This document shows positions 33,931 to 46,027 of a DNA stretch of 64,000 nt, in pieces; the first letter of the stretch is position 1; the number at the start of each line of letters is the position of its first letter. The notes beneath the pieces are model-generated. The model was given only the letters and a program-made list of their open reading frames with translations, had not been told where the DNA came from and searched no databases. Location: assembly GCF_030272615.1 (NCBI RefSeq), contig NC_081409.1, positions 239,533,832 to 239,597,831 of the forward strand, read 5' to 3'. Made by a program: the position numbers and the translations under genes. Origin of the DNA: Cryptomeria japonica. Taxonomy: Eukaryota; Streptophyta; Pinopsida; Cupressales; Cupressaceae.

Positions 33931-35292
33931 GTGAAGGTAGATGGTCTCTCTGGAAAGTCAGAAGGTACCAGCAGATTTGAGTCTGAAAAAGATGATGAGA
34001 AACTTGTGATTATTGAACCGAAAAAACATAACAATGAAGAACCGGCAAATGGAGAATTAGGTGCTCAACCGATAAGTGATGACTACAATGAAGAAAATGA
34101 AGAACAAGAAGCAAAAGATACAAAACCAGTACTAGTATTGCCCAAGTATGTCAGATTAAACCATTCACAAGAGCAGATAATTGGTGATAAGAATGTTGGT
34201 GTGCAAACAAGGAGAAAAATAAGAGAAAACTCATGTTTGATATCTACAATTGAACCCAAAACAGTAAAGGAAGCACTAAAAGATGATGATTGTGTTAATG
34301 CAATGAATGAAGAATTAGATCAAATTGAGAAGAATCAGACATGGTTACTTGTTCCTAGACCAAAGGATAAGAATGGAATTGGAACAAAATGGGTCTTTAG
34401 GAATAAGTTGGATGAAGAAGGAAAAACTATAAGAAACAGGGCGAGGTCAATCTGCAAAGGGAATGCACATGAAGAAGGTGAAGATTATGGAGAGACCTTT
34501 GCACCTGTTGTTAGATTAGAAGGAGTGAGAATGCTGCTAGCATTTGCTGCATATAAGGGATTCAAAGTTTATCAAATGGATGTCAAATCAGCCTTTCTAA
34601 ATGGGATTCTAGAAGAAGAAGTCTACATTGAACAACCAGATGGATTTTCTCTATCTGATGATGAAGACATGGTATGTAAATTGCATAAAGCACTATATGG
34701 TCTAAATTAGGCATCGAGAGCATGGTATGAGAGATTACATGCACATCTGATCACAATTGGATTCCATCATATTAGTGAGGACAATAACATTTATTTGAAG
34801 ACTGATGGAGACAAGATGCTGATAGCAGAAGTGTTTGTAGATGACATACTTTTTGGAGGAAATGATGATTTGTGTATGGATTTTGCTGATGTAATGAAAA
34901 AGGAATTTGAAATAAAGTTCTTTATTGGGTTACAAGTCCAGCAACTAGATGGTGGTATCTTTATTTGTCAGAGCAAGTATGTCAAAGAGGTTTTGAAGAC
35001 ATTCGACATGGAAGACTACAAACCGGTAGGAACACCGATGGTGATAGGCTGCAAGTTGTCCAAACAAGATGATTCTCCTGTTGTTTGTGAAAAAGAGTAC
35101 AGGTCTCTGATTGGTAAGTTGCACTATGTTGTTCATAGTAGGCCAGACATTACTCATGTTGTTGGATTAGTTGTCAGATTTCACAAAGAGCCTAAGGAGA
35201 TACATTTGGTGGCAGTGAAGAGAATTTTTTGGTATCTCAAAGGCACAGTAGACTATGGTTTATGGTATCCTTATAAAAGAGATCTTAATTTA
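33931..35292 (+). pseudogene. Copia reverse transcriptase region
   Basis: The RT begins in the open frame 33931-34710 with EALKDDDCVNAMNEEL and KWVFRNKLDEEG, then QMDVKSAFLNG (motif A Asp) and KALYGL. One stop (TAG at 34708) follows, then AWYERLHAH and EVFVDDILFGGN (catalytic DD kept), GLQVQQLDGG and SLIGKLHYV in the frame from 34795. The frame is cut at 35292 by the solo LTR, and RNase H resumes at 39774. The chain would copy RNA into DNA; this copy has at least two disruptions. Confidence 0.9.
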
Positions 35293-38200
35293 TGTAATGC
35301 CCATACCCTAGTTAGACTTGTAAAACCCGTTGACCATGATTGACTTCCTATGTGGCATCCTTGAAAGGTAGGTTAACCATGGTGAAATGTGTAGTTTAGA
35401 TAATATAAATAACTGTGCATACTTATTATTGTGCTTTTGCATCGATTTTCGTGTAAATGTAATTGTTCCTAACCCTTGTGATAAATCTTGAGCTAATGCC
35501 TTCATTGAATATGTATATGTATATGCATGCTTGTATGAATTCATGGGTGCAGGAGATTGCAGGTACAACACCGCTTAGGGCAAGGTTCATCTCCTTTGGG
35601 ATTTGCAAGGTTGAGTATGCCTCTTTCATCTTTAGAATTCGGATTTGGTGATCATATAACTCTCGTCTTGCCTTAGCCATGGTTAGGGGAGCATCGTGTG
35701 TGGATTCGTGGGGCTTGCTTTTTATTGGGATGCATGTCGAGAGATTTGGAGGACTTCCTCGATTTGCGTGCCTTGCACGAGGTAAGTGGAGTTTGTTATC
35801 CTAAGTATTAAATTCAATTTAATGAGTAAACGTACACATTAGTGATATAGAAATGTAAATAGGTAGTTTCTTCTATACGAGTAATCGTTAATTTTAAAGG
35901 GATTGCTTTAATTATTATTGTAGCAAGCTTAAGGTATTTAACTTGGGTTAGTGTGCTCATTTACGCATTTGTAACATTTACGCATTTGTAGTTGAGAAAT
36001 TAGAATAAATAAGATTCTTGCATTAGATTAGTCATTTATTTAAAAATGTCGCTTTATTATGTTATAGCGAGTTAATTTAATAGCTAATTTTAAAATAATG
36101 AATTTAATGAGTTATGCGTTTTGGAAAGGAAAAATTTAAAGTCATTTGGGAGATAGAAATAAATTACTCATTTTCGCATTTTGGAAGAAAAAAGGTAAAT
36201 TATTATTATTTAAAAGAAATTATTTCCTTTTTACTTGTATAGTTGATATAGTATAAAAAGATTGATTTTTAGAAAATTAAATTAATCAAAACGCCTTACC
36301 CGGTCAATAGTTCCAAAATATAAAAGTAGGCCTAAAATTAATATTGAGGAATTAAAAATTTAAAACTCAAAAAGAAATAGAAGCATTATAATTTTAATAA
36401 GGAAAACAAATAAGATGTAATAGATAATGGTAATGAATGACTTCCATTTGGATTTTCATTTGTTTTATTTTAAAAAAATAAATGCCTAATTTCGAAATTG
36501 AAAATTAGGGCAAAAATAGGGTTTCTCATTTTTAAACTAGATGGGAAATGTTTTTGGGGGCTTCTTGGCTTTTGGTCATTTTTTTTGGGAAAAACATGGT
36601 TTTTTGGAGGAGAGATTGGGAATGTTGGACAAGGATGGAGTTTTGGAGCAGCAGATTTGGGGGCTCATCATCAAAATCCTTCTAGGAAAGGTTGTTGAGG
36701 TAGGAATCTCTTTTATCATTTTGTTCAAGTTGTTTTTTTAACAAAAAAAAAAAAAGAAAGAAAAGAGACTTGTATGTTGTTCTTGCAATTTTTGTTTTCA
36801 GATTTTCCATTGTTTGCCATGAGGAGTTCTTGTAGAAAAAAAAATTGTTAAAAATTTGTTTTGATAGATCTTTGTGTGAGAAGAGATCTTCTTTGTGCCA
36901 AAGATTTGCTTAATGAGAAGGTTATTCCACAATTTCTTCTATTATTTTGAAACCCTTGTCTTTCAAAAAAAAGAGAAGAAATGGCTATGACTGTGATTGT
37001 TTTTTTTTCAAAATGGGGTTTGCTGGAAAATAATGTAAAATTGTGTTTTTAAACTGTGTGTTTGATGAGTCATTCATCCTTCTTGTAATACTTACATATA
37101 TTGTTTTTAAAAAAAATATATATATATATTCATTTAGTAACTTGTTGACTGCATTCTGGCAGTTTTGGGTCTGGGTCTGGTATTGTCATTTTACCAGAGA
37201 TTTCCTTTAAAAAATGAAAAAAAATAAAATGAAAAAAAAAAAATATAAAAAAAAATATTTTATTACCCCCCATCGCTGGGAGGAATCATGGCTGCCACGG
37301 TAGCTACTGCTACCAGTTGGTAGCAGCGCTACCACTGGTAGAACTGCTACCAAATGGTAGCAGCGCTACCAAGGGTAGCGGCCTGCTACCATTTGGTAGC
37401 AGCGCTACCAATGGTAGCGTGGCTACCAAGGGGGCCCACGTGGGGGTCCACGTGGGTAACCCCATTTCAACATGTTTTTTTTTAATTTAGTTTTTAATTA
37501 TTGTTTTAAAATAAAATAAAATAAAAAGGTGAAAAAACAATAAAATAAATTAATGTTATGGTAGCAAATGGAAAAAAATAATAAAATAATGAATTTTAAA
37601 TGGAGTTATTAATTACTTTAATTTACTCTTTTGCTTCTTTGTTTATTTAATGTATTTAAGTTGAGTATTAAATAATATTTGGAAATTAGAATTTTGATAT
37701 TTAGAAAAACCATATAGTAATACAAGTTTTTGCTGCACTCTGATTTATATAAATGGCATTAATAATTATTAACTATAAATTATGGTTAAATGTGGGGGTT
37801 ATTTCTAAATTGGTTAGTTATAGATTGAGATTCATGTATACTCGTTTATATATACGTAAGAGATTCATAGATCATTGGGGGGTGTCTTCTTTTCATTTCA
37901 AAGCTTCCTTTTAAAGTATATTTTCCTTGATTTGGGTATTAGTGTATAGTTCTAGACCAATATGTCAGTGATGTTTATCTAAGGATTAAGTAAAATACCC
38001 GGACGAGAGATGCTTACATTTATGTGAACTTTGTTGGAAAAACTTGTAGAGATGTATTTACTAACCGAAGTGGTCAGTTGTAGTATGGTTGTGATCGCCT
38101 GAGAGGCAGGATTGTAAAAGACATGTAAATTTGTAATCTTAACTATATTAAATGCCAGAGGGGTCTTGCAGTTGAGCAGACCCGGAGATGTAGCCCCTTA

Positions 38201-39768
38201 GGGGTGAACTCCGAGATCATATCTGTGTTATACGATGTTTTAGTTTTCCCTTGTTTCATGCTTTAAGTTATTCATGTATGGTTGCTATTCATAAGTGCAT
38301 GATGGAAAATTAACGAATTTAAGTCAAATGCACAAAATCAGACATCTTGAGGAATGTAGTAAATCAGATTTATAAAACATTGTAAATTATGATGATGGCA
38401 AAGTATTTAAAATATTGTAATTAAAGTTGTGGAAAAAGTATTTTGATAAGGTTAATTAAACGTAGTAATAGTGGAAAGAATCTTGCTAGGTTACATCATT
38501 GGATTAACTTGTTATTAAGCATGTAAATCGAACAAATGAGTAGGGATAATGAAGATAGAATTAATGTTATAATTTCTAAGTTGGAATCTAAAGGATGATC
38601 AACATATAGGTAATTACTTTTATCTTCTTAAATGAGCAATGCCATGTTAATTATATTCCACTATATTGGATGAATATATTTAGTTATTTATGTTGTAATT
38701 ATAACCAATAACCCTCACCAGATTAATTTGATAATTGTGTGGACTCAATTAGATATCCATATTATAACCCTTATAAAAAAAGAATTCCTTATGAATGCTA
38801 AAATTGAACTAAAATGGGTAACAATTGATTAGATGTTTATACATAAAATCTTAGTAAAAGTATCTCTCTCATATTAACTCAAAAAAAAAAAAGAGTGATA
38901 TGCAATAAGAAAATTGTATTTTAATCCTAATAGAAGAACGTCACTATGATCTTATTATTCTAACCTTGAAATGATGAATGTCATCTAGCTAACGATATTT
39001 TAATTTAAAGGATGCTCTCGTGTGTCCTAACGCATATCCACCTTAATGAAATTAGTCCATTTATTAGCATTATCAAAACTCCAAATGAAATCTATGGCTA
39101 CTCACATTTTATCTTTCATATAAGAACTACAACTCATTAGTTGGCTATGCATGAAATCAAATGAAGGGATCTCACTCTATTAATTGTAGTTAATCCTTAA
39201 TGAATGAATCTCGTCTAATTAACCATACTTTTAATATTAAAGGATGACATCGATTGTGAATGGGTTCCCTAATCCCAATGAATGAACCTCATTATATTAA
39301 ACGCTTGGAACCTATTTGTAGGCCTCTAAATGAAATTATGAATTTAAGTGCATTGAATAAATAACCTATCAAAGGCCTCCTAACCACCCAAAGTAAATGA
39401 ACACTTCCTAAAATTATAAGATGTCAAACCAATGAACACATATTAAATCAAGATCTATGCATTATCTCGTAATTTAAATATCCAGTTTAATGGATCTAAT
39501 GACGAAAGTTGAGTTAGGTGTGAGGTTATGTAATCGCGTTGGGAAACTCCTTAGGATCATTTTAGCTTTCCGCTGTGATATCTAAGTTGTCAGATAACTC
39601 CAATATATCTTAATGTTGTGTCTAATTATGAACTGAGATAACTTCAAACTATCTTAATATTGTAACTTTTCATTAACGCTCTTAATTATTATTTAAAAAA
39701 AAAATATTTACACTCTATTTGAGTGTTATTAACTTAAACCCTTAGGGGTTTCCTGGCGGGGCATTACA
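35293..39768 (+). mobile_element. 4.5-kb solo LTR inside the Copia pol gene
   Basis: The ends are TGTAATGCCC and GGGGCATTACA, an almost perfect ~11-bp inverted pair, with a perfect target duplication ATTTA (35288-35292 and 39769-39773). The Copia RT/RNase H reading resumes directly after it. No gag or pol frame and no second LTR occur inside, so it appears to be a single 4476-bp LTR. Inside are poly-A/T tracts, the palindrome array at 37300-37456 and a possible late-LTR region at 37990-38220. I take it as a Gypsy-type LTR by size and end sequence; orientation is uncertain. Confidence 0.8.
37300..37456. repeat. Array of GGTAGC palindromes (hairpin cluster)
   Basis: GGTAGCAGCGCTACCA occurs three times (37319, 37366, 37395), separated by CTGCTACCA-nn-TGGTAGCAG palindromes (37307-37326, 37354-37373, 37383-37402). 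A GTGG..CCACGTGGG palindrome follows at 37429-37456. It is the only strongly GC-rich island within the AT-rich 4.5-kb LTR. RNA of either strand could form nested hairpins. Confidence 0.85.
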
Positions 39769-39773
39769 ATTTA

Positions 39774-40200
39774 GATGTCTTTATTGATGCGGATTGGGCA
39801 GGTAATGTGGATGATCGGAAAAGCATACCCACTGGAGCTTTTCTTATTGGTGGAAGATTAGTGGCATGGATGAGCAAGAAACAAACATGTGTTTCTCAAT
39901 CTACAGCTGAAGCAGAGTATGTTGTTGCATCCACGAATTGCACGCAGGCAATATGGATGAGACATGTTCCAGAAGGATTCAAAATAGATATGTCTGAACC
40001 GGTGACTATCTATTGTGATAATACAAGTGCAATAAATATTTCTAAGAATCCTGTACTTCATGCTAGAACCAAGCACATTTAATTGAAGTATCATTTTCTA
40101 AGGGAAAGAGTTCAATAAAAATATATCAAGATGGAATATGTGAAGAGTAAAGATCAGATAGTTGATATCTTTACTTGACTACCTTTGAGTTTCTTAGAGG
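39774..40200 (+). pseudogene. Copia RNase H region
   Basis: It opens with FIDADWAGN just after the target duplication, and continues DDRKSIPTGAFLIGGRLVAW, STAEAEYVVAS, AIWMRH and YCDNTSAINISKNP, ending HARTKHI with a stop at 40080-40082. The catalytic D-E-D residues are visible. A conserved tail with stops runs to about 40200. It removes RNA from the RNA-DNA hybrid. It was separated from RT by the 35293-39768 insertion. Confidence 0.9.
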
Positions 40201-40634
40201 TAAATTAGGGGTTAGACCCCTACACCAAAAGAACTAGAATGATGAAGATGCATAAATCCTGTGGATATAATGTTTATTTTTCACTAAGGATTGATGAGGT
40301 GCAAGCTACTCTGTAGGGGGAGAAGCTCAAATATAAAGTTCTGATTTAATGATCTAATATAATGATTGGATATAATGTTATGATTTGGTTAGTAGAGATG
40401 ATGATGACAGAAGCAGCAGTAAAGAATATCGGCGATGCACATAAACCTTTGGCATTGTTGTCAAAGGGGGAGAAGAACAAGTTCAGAATCGGGAGAAGAA
40501 CAAGATCAGATTTGAGAGAAGAAAAGGATCAAAGAAGTTGAAGAAGAAAAAAGAAGGAGACCGACAGATGATATGATTCTGACAACAAGTAGCAGTGATG
40601 GTATTGCAATATGATTGGTGTTGCCATCAATACC

Positions 40635-40645
40635 AAAGGGGGAGA
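40635..40645 (+). other. Polypurine tract of the Copia element
   Basis: AAAGGGGGAGA, one base before the 3' LTR start at 40647; the usual plant Copia form. Confidence 0.85.
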
Positions 40646-40646
40646 T

Positions 40647-42257
40647 TGTTGGTATGATTGGCATAACTGATACAGATGAGGTGATGTAGTTAAAGACTGA
40701 TGACTGCACCGATAGAGGATAGAAGACTATTTATGATGAAGAGATTGAGATTTTATAATTAGATGGCTTGATCAGTTATTTATGTTGTCATTGACGACAA
40801 CTGATGTTAATTGATGTTTCCTGATGTTTGGTTTATCATCTAAGTGATTTAGTCTACTAGAGACAAGGCTTACTGGCAATATACAAAAGTCTATGAAATA
40901 GGACTTTAACCAGTATATGCAAAGGTGTTTTACTTGAAGAGGATGATTGGTAATGATTGGTGATTTATGGTTTGGAATATAAGCTTTTATCATGGTAATG
41001 AGTATCTGACCAAAACTGCATCTTGTGATGACTATCAGAAGGCATGTTTCTAATTTTTGATGAAGTTTTGCCAGGGTTTAAGAAGGGTTTTAGAATTGTT
41101 GAATAAATCATAAAACCGGTAATGATTTTTGGTATCGTGGTGATCAACAACAAGTTCATGTCTTGATGATAACGCGACACAAACCATGCAAAATGTTTGA
41201 AAGATGTTTTGGCGCGTTTGGAGAGCAAATTTCTTGGGAATGTGCAAAGTGCTTAGAGAAGTGAGCTAAGGGTTTGACTTTGTACCAGATCAACTTGATG
41301 TGACTACTTATGATCATTCAATGACTAATATTGATTTGTAATTTATTGTAATGATCCACATGATGATCTATAATGAGTTGTAAAGATCTGTGATGATCTA
41401 TGATGTAATTTAGGGTTTAATGGCTGACCTAGTGGAAAGCATTATTTATGTTGGCTTAGTTGATGTTTATTGTGTCGGTGATCTTAGAGAAGAGTGTGAA
41501 GCCATACCAGAGAAGAGTTAGGTCTGCCTGAGAGTTGCAGGTAGTGAAGCATAACTGGATCTAATTTAGCAAGCTGAGAAGTGCAAGTAACATATAGAGT
41601 TGTAGATAGTGAAGCATAACTGGATCTGATTTAGCAAGCTGAGAAGTGCAAGTAACATATCACTTTTTCACTATTGTTCCTTAACAATTACAGCAGATTA
41701 AATCCCTTAATCGGGTAGGTCCTAACATTCCCTAATCTTGTAAATCCCCTAACAGAGTATCTCTCAAAAAGAGTAGTAAATCCTCTCACGAGGTTGATCC
41801 TAACAGGTCATTCAGCTCCTAACTGGGCTGCACATCTAAATCCCTTAACCGGGTGACTCCTAATAGGGTCTACTCCTAACGGGGCATATTGTAATCTCCT
41901 AACAAGGCTAGGCTCCTAATAGGGCATACTTCAAAAGAGTACAAATCTTTGTGGGTATTAACTCCCACCATGGTTTTTCCCTATTTGGGTTTCCATGTCA
42001 AAAATATGGTGTTCATGTGTGGAATGATTTTCATGTGATATTGATTATCTTTAATTTTTGTATTATTTCTAAATACACTGATTATAACAGTTTATCAAAG
42101 ATTTATTAGAGATTACTGGTACTGTTTAATGAATTGGCATATGTGGTAAATGAAGTTAGATTTGTTGTAAGTTTGATTTGGGTTTAAGGTTTTAAATTTC
42201 TATTAATACTAATTCACCCCCCCTCTCAGTATTAACCGGATCCTCATAGGATTAACA
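40647..42257 (+). repeat. 3' LTR of the Copia element
   Basis: Opens TGTTGGTATGATTGG and closes CCTCATAGGATTAACA. It matches the 5' LTR throughout. It carries a tandem duplication of about 67 bp at 41531-41664 (unit beginning 'agagttg.ag.tagtgaagc') that the 5' LTR has once. It also has one or two extra 'ctcctaa.aggg' units near 41860-41930. Confidence 0.9.
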
Positions 42258-43542
42258 GGTCCCTCACATACTTTAGATATGTGCCATCTTTCTAAAGGAC
42301 CTTGGTTTTGTTGAATGTGTCATTTCCGAACAACGCAGCCAAACTGTTTATGAGTTCATCTTTTAATTGTTGATTTTGGGCATTCCACCGTGTACGTATG
42401 GTGGGCCCAAAGATCTCCAATGTAATATCATTTAGATTTTTATAAAAAAACATCATTTCCTGCAAAAAAATCATGGGATCATTAGTCCAAAACGAGTGAT
42501 CAATAAGTAAATTACAATTGGACTATATATAATAATAATTTTAAAGTACCTGGAACCTTCTCTATCTTTATGGGAACAAAATCATCAGTCACCACAAATG
42601 TGACTGACAATGTTCCCTTACTAGTAATAGAGGAAGATCCAGGCAATGCTTCTAAAATCTTGACACCTCTACATCCCCAGGTACATGTCCTACTACACAG
42701 GTTAGTGCAGTACTCGATGCCTGCATGTTGCGTGTTGTCGACATTGTAATTGGGAATATAGGTGCAGATGATGGGTCGGATGAGGTGGTGTATGAACAGG
42801 AACATGGATAACACTTGAAGAATAATACATTAAATATATGAGCAATGACACATTAATAGAAGGACAAGAACATGTAAAAATATGAGTTGTTGTATGCACA
42901 TGACATGGTCATCACCTGAACTACCTAGAGTACCCTTATCATGACCACCAACTTCATGAGGACGCAAAAATTCCTATAAAAACAACACGTACATATTTTA
43001 GTTCATGACATAAAAGAGTATAAAATATAAACCATGAATGAACTTTTGTTATAATTAAAGATTTCATGACTGCTTACTTGCAAGTTTTGTGCTCTCTGTC
43101 AATTGTTTCACCCTCTTTTATCTCATCAATTTGAGGGACTATGAATAACAATTTAAGAATTTCTTTATTAATTTTTTTTGCGTCTTTCTTATCATTTCAG
43201 CAGGGTTTGTGGAATATGCAATGTCATCATTGCATAATAGTGAGTCCACCTTTGTATCGATGTTCTCAGCTACTGCAAGTGCCTTTCCTCAAACATCCGT
43301 CTGTGACAAGAATATTAGTAACATTATCAAAATTAATCCAAAACCCTAAATAAAAGAACATCATAATATAACATTTTTCTTGTATCTAATTTGTACAATT
43401 ACAATGAGTGTTACCTATAGGGTAGAAGTGCCCAAAGCTACATCCCGGTCTGTGCTATGTGTCGGATCAATGTCGCGTTGTGACAAAAATTAAATATAAA
43501 AAAACATTAGTGAAATGAAACCAATAGACTTACCAAAAAAAC

Positions 43543-44322
43543 TTAATAATAAAATGGTATATTGGAGTCATTAATTGGAGGTTCGTTTAAATGGTATATA
43601 GTACGTACCACCCCCATGATAGTAACTTTGTTTGTATCTATGCGATTCAAATTGTAAACGAGTAGCAGCTCTTCCCTTGCACTTATTGATTTTATCGCAC
43701 ATACGAATACATAGTTTCCCTCGCGTGCCTCGAATATGCAATTGGGTTGCCTATTAGTTGACCCAGGTTGTGTACTATTTATAAAACCTGCAATATTCCC
43801 TCTTGCTTTTGGCCTTCCGTCAATGTACATAGCCACTCTTTTACTTTGATCATTATCTTTAGCTGTATATAATTTGTTGACAATGCATACCTACGCATAC
43901 TTCGTGTATATCGAACTAACTGCATCCAATTTTTGTAATTGTAACAAGGTCTAACATACTCCATCAATTCAACAACTTTGTTGTAAAAGACCTTTATATC
44001 GTCCATGGAAAATAGGCCCAAACCATGTAATGACAATGGTGCTATGCGATATATCCTCTCGTTAACACAAAAATCAGTGTTTATTGGAGGAAGTTCCTTG
44101 GGTACCCATTGTTTCTGTAGATGCTTGTACCTCAAGGGCACCTCAATGTCGCCTATGCTCTCATCATCATAAGAACATGATCCCCCTTGTGCAAGAAAAA
44201 ATTCCATCCGTTTATGGAATTTTCTTCTAATCTTTTGACCTCTAGTTGATCTCACTCTTTTAGACCTACTACATGTCTCGCTTTCCTCTTCTCTTCCTAA
44301 ATTTCCCTCACTCGAGGAAGAC
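43543..44322 (-). pseudogene. SET-domain-like protein gene within the CACTA element
   Basis: The likely start is the ATG at 44322. A Ser/Glu/Arg-rich N-terminus (about 60 residues) is followed by the first SET motif region, HGLGLFSMDDIKV (about 44010-44050), then YVRPCYNYKNW and YTRSMRRYAL. A frameshift near 43850 moves to the frame 43836-43543 with RGNIAGFINSTQPG, RQPNCIFE and ISAREELLLVYN. These correspond to the SET N-H-S-C-x-P-N and G-E-E-L-x-x-D-Y blocks, but HS is ST, and the GE and DY residues are changed. SET proteins usually methylate lysines; with these changes activity is doubtful. It lies on the same strand as and between the TNP2- and TNPA-like genes. Confidence 0.6.
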
Positions 44323-44559
44323 ATATCTAACAAATACCTATTTGGTGGTACCTGCACTCCATCAAATGAGAGAGATAGTTGGTAGAGGGTCGATTGTTAT
44401 TATGAGAGGAAATAAATTTTAGGATTCCATGGAGACTAGATACGACAAGAAGTTGTAATAGATGGTTCACCATATCTTGTTGATTTTTTGCAAATGTTGC
44501 AAATAGATTTGAGGGTAGGTTGTCAAAGGTCCATTGCATGGATTGATAAGAATGGCTCA

Positions 44560-45364
44560 TGTTTTTTTCCCAAATTCATCATTGAGGGTAATGTTGATTA
44601 AGAAGTTGGCCCTAAAGTTGATGTTGAGATTTAAATTCGAATAAGCCCAACTGTGGCCTCAAGTGCTGATAATTGTATTAGAGTTACTGCTAATGTGGAG
44701 GTTTCAAAAACTGAGCAAGTTTGTTTTCCTGGTAATTTGGAGTTTCAAAAACTTAGAAAAATAGTCTTCCTCATCACTTAAAGCATATAGAAGGGCCAAG
44801 AAAGTGGAATGAGCTATACCATGTGGATGTCAAGGTAGTTTAGGTGAGAATTAAAATCAAAGTTTTGACAAAATATAGTTGCTAAAACCTGGCTTATTAT
44901 TAAACCACTCCAAGATGGGTGTAAAGAGAAAGCAAGCAAATAATAAATGGTTTCTATAGGATGTATTGAGTTATACCTGTCGATCCATGAGAAGAATCAT
45001 CGCCTTGCCTTTATGTAGACTGTGCAGGATCCCCATCAAAGGGGTTCAGGTTCCTGCATATGTAATTCATTTATCTTATGTTAGCTTACATCTTATATGA
45101 AGGTCAATCATAATCAGATTTACATAGTAGACAACATGAATAGATTTATTTCTTATTACAATATGCAGTCATCATAGTTTATACAAATACTGGAATGAGT
45201 GGTAAAGAGTATTCTTCAGGACTGTAAAAAATCAATCATTTCATCACACTACACAATACATAATTAGGGGTAGGTAAAAGTAACTTATTTATTGATTAGA
45301 ATCAGGTACATACAACTAAATACATGTTTGTCTTAAACATTTTATTAAATGGTTCACTACCTTT
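44560..45364. other. Spacer inside the CACTA element
   Basis: No supported frame. It holds the region upstream of the SET-like gene (minus strand) and unassigned DNA. Confidence 0.4.
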
Positions 45365-45552
45365 CATAGACAAGGCAACAAACTGTTTGAAAAAAAATGT
45401 CTCAAAGAAATGTGTTCTCATGGTGATGGAATGCCATGACAATCCATAGTAATTTGACTGTCATGGCATTCCATCACCGTCATTGCATTCGATCACCATG
45501 AGACTGCATTTCTTTAAGGCATTTTTTTTGACAGTTCACTGCCTTGTCTATG
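45365..45552. repeat. Foldback (MITE-like) inverted repeat, 188 bp
   Basis: The arms begin CATAGACAAGGCA and end TGCCTTGTCTATG. They continue as a long imperfect inverted match through the aaaaaaaatg/cattttttt tracts, 'tctcatggtgat' / 'atcaccatgaga' and 'ggaatgccatgac' / 'gtcatggcattcc'. The loop is only ~20-40 bp. No certain target duplication is seen. Confidence 0.75.
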
Positions 45553-45639
45553 TTACCACATTTTTCATACATTGCTTATATTGGTCAAATAGTGCAAAAC
45601 ATATATTCAACATAGCTTGGAAATGTTCATTCAGATCAC

Positions 45640-46020
45640 AAATTCTCTAATTACATATAGAAATGTTTAATATCTCATAGGTCAATTTTAATTTTTACAT
45701 ATAATTACATATAGAAATGTATAATATCTCATATAGTATCCCATACCTTGGAAATGTTTACTTATAATTTCATATGAAAATGTTTAATATCCGATACGTC
45801 AATTTTAATTTCGTCGTAGGTACATCATTCTTGTTGAGGCCTATGTTAGGCATTATATGGGATATTATAATTAAATCCCATATAATATCCCTTTAAATTA
45901 TAATTACCATGCAAAGAAAAAGTCATGTATATGTAATTGAAATATCCCATTTACATATAATTGTAATATCTCATAGGTCAATTTCAATTTCAAATTACTC
46001 TACAAAGAAAAAGACTTCGT
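45640..46020 (-). repeat. Left arm of a 5-kb-spaced inverted repeat
   Basis: The reverse complement of this AT-rich block matches 51120-51440 over most of its length (shared phrases 'ttgacctatgagatatta', 'atgtaaatgggatatttc', 'tttctttgcatggtaatt'). It contains a ~40-bp piece (45819-45856) that closely resembles the CACTA left subterminal region at about 27583-27622. A partial copy in the same sense occurs at 46705-46890. Confidence 0.65.
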
Positions 46021-46027
46021 GATGCAG

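Larger units (their letters stand above)
30050..42257 (+). mobile_element. Copia LTR retrotransposon with nested solo LTR
   Basis: A full-structure element: 5' LTR 30050-31582, PBS 31584-31596, gag-protease-integrase-RT-RNase H in Copia order (31660-40200), PPT 40635-40645, 3' LTR 40647-42257. It has a perfect 5-bp target duplication GGTCC (30045-30049, 42258-42262). Excluding the 4.5-kb solo LTR it is ~7.7 kb. It sits inside the CACTA TNPA-like gene. The LTRs differ by many substitutions, one 67-bp duplication and a few small indels, so the insertion is not recent. Confidence 0.92.
28698..43480 (-). pseudogene. TNPA-like (Transposase_24 type) gene, split by the Copia element
   Basis: Exon-like segments on the minus strand: 42910-42970; 42550-42700 with LPGSSS and LSVTFVVTDDFVP, ending at a good donor CCAG|GTACTT (about 42550); then acceptor TTTTTTTGCAG and 42263-42460 with IRTRWNAQNQQLKDELINSL. 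After the Copia insertion it continues at 30045-29940 with NRTHLEKNKKYERPP, the 'R..L..NP.Y..PP' block of plant En/Spm transposases. Further segments are 29750-29830 (KLGSSGYMKVDARI), 29502-29625 (IAFEQGYGVVAERIREL), and short exons to the stop at 28698. Stops and frameshifts occur near 42280 and 29800. TNPA proteins bind subterminal repeats. The call rests on motif resemblance. Confidence 0.55.

Noticed and set aside
35293-39768. Full LTR element rather than a solo LTR
   Set aside because: No internal LTR boundary, PBS, PPT or pol motif could be found between the two ends.
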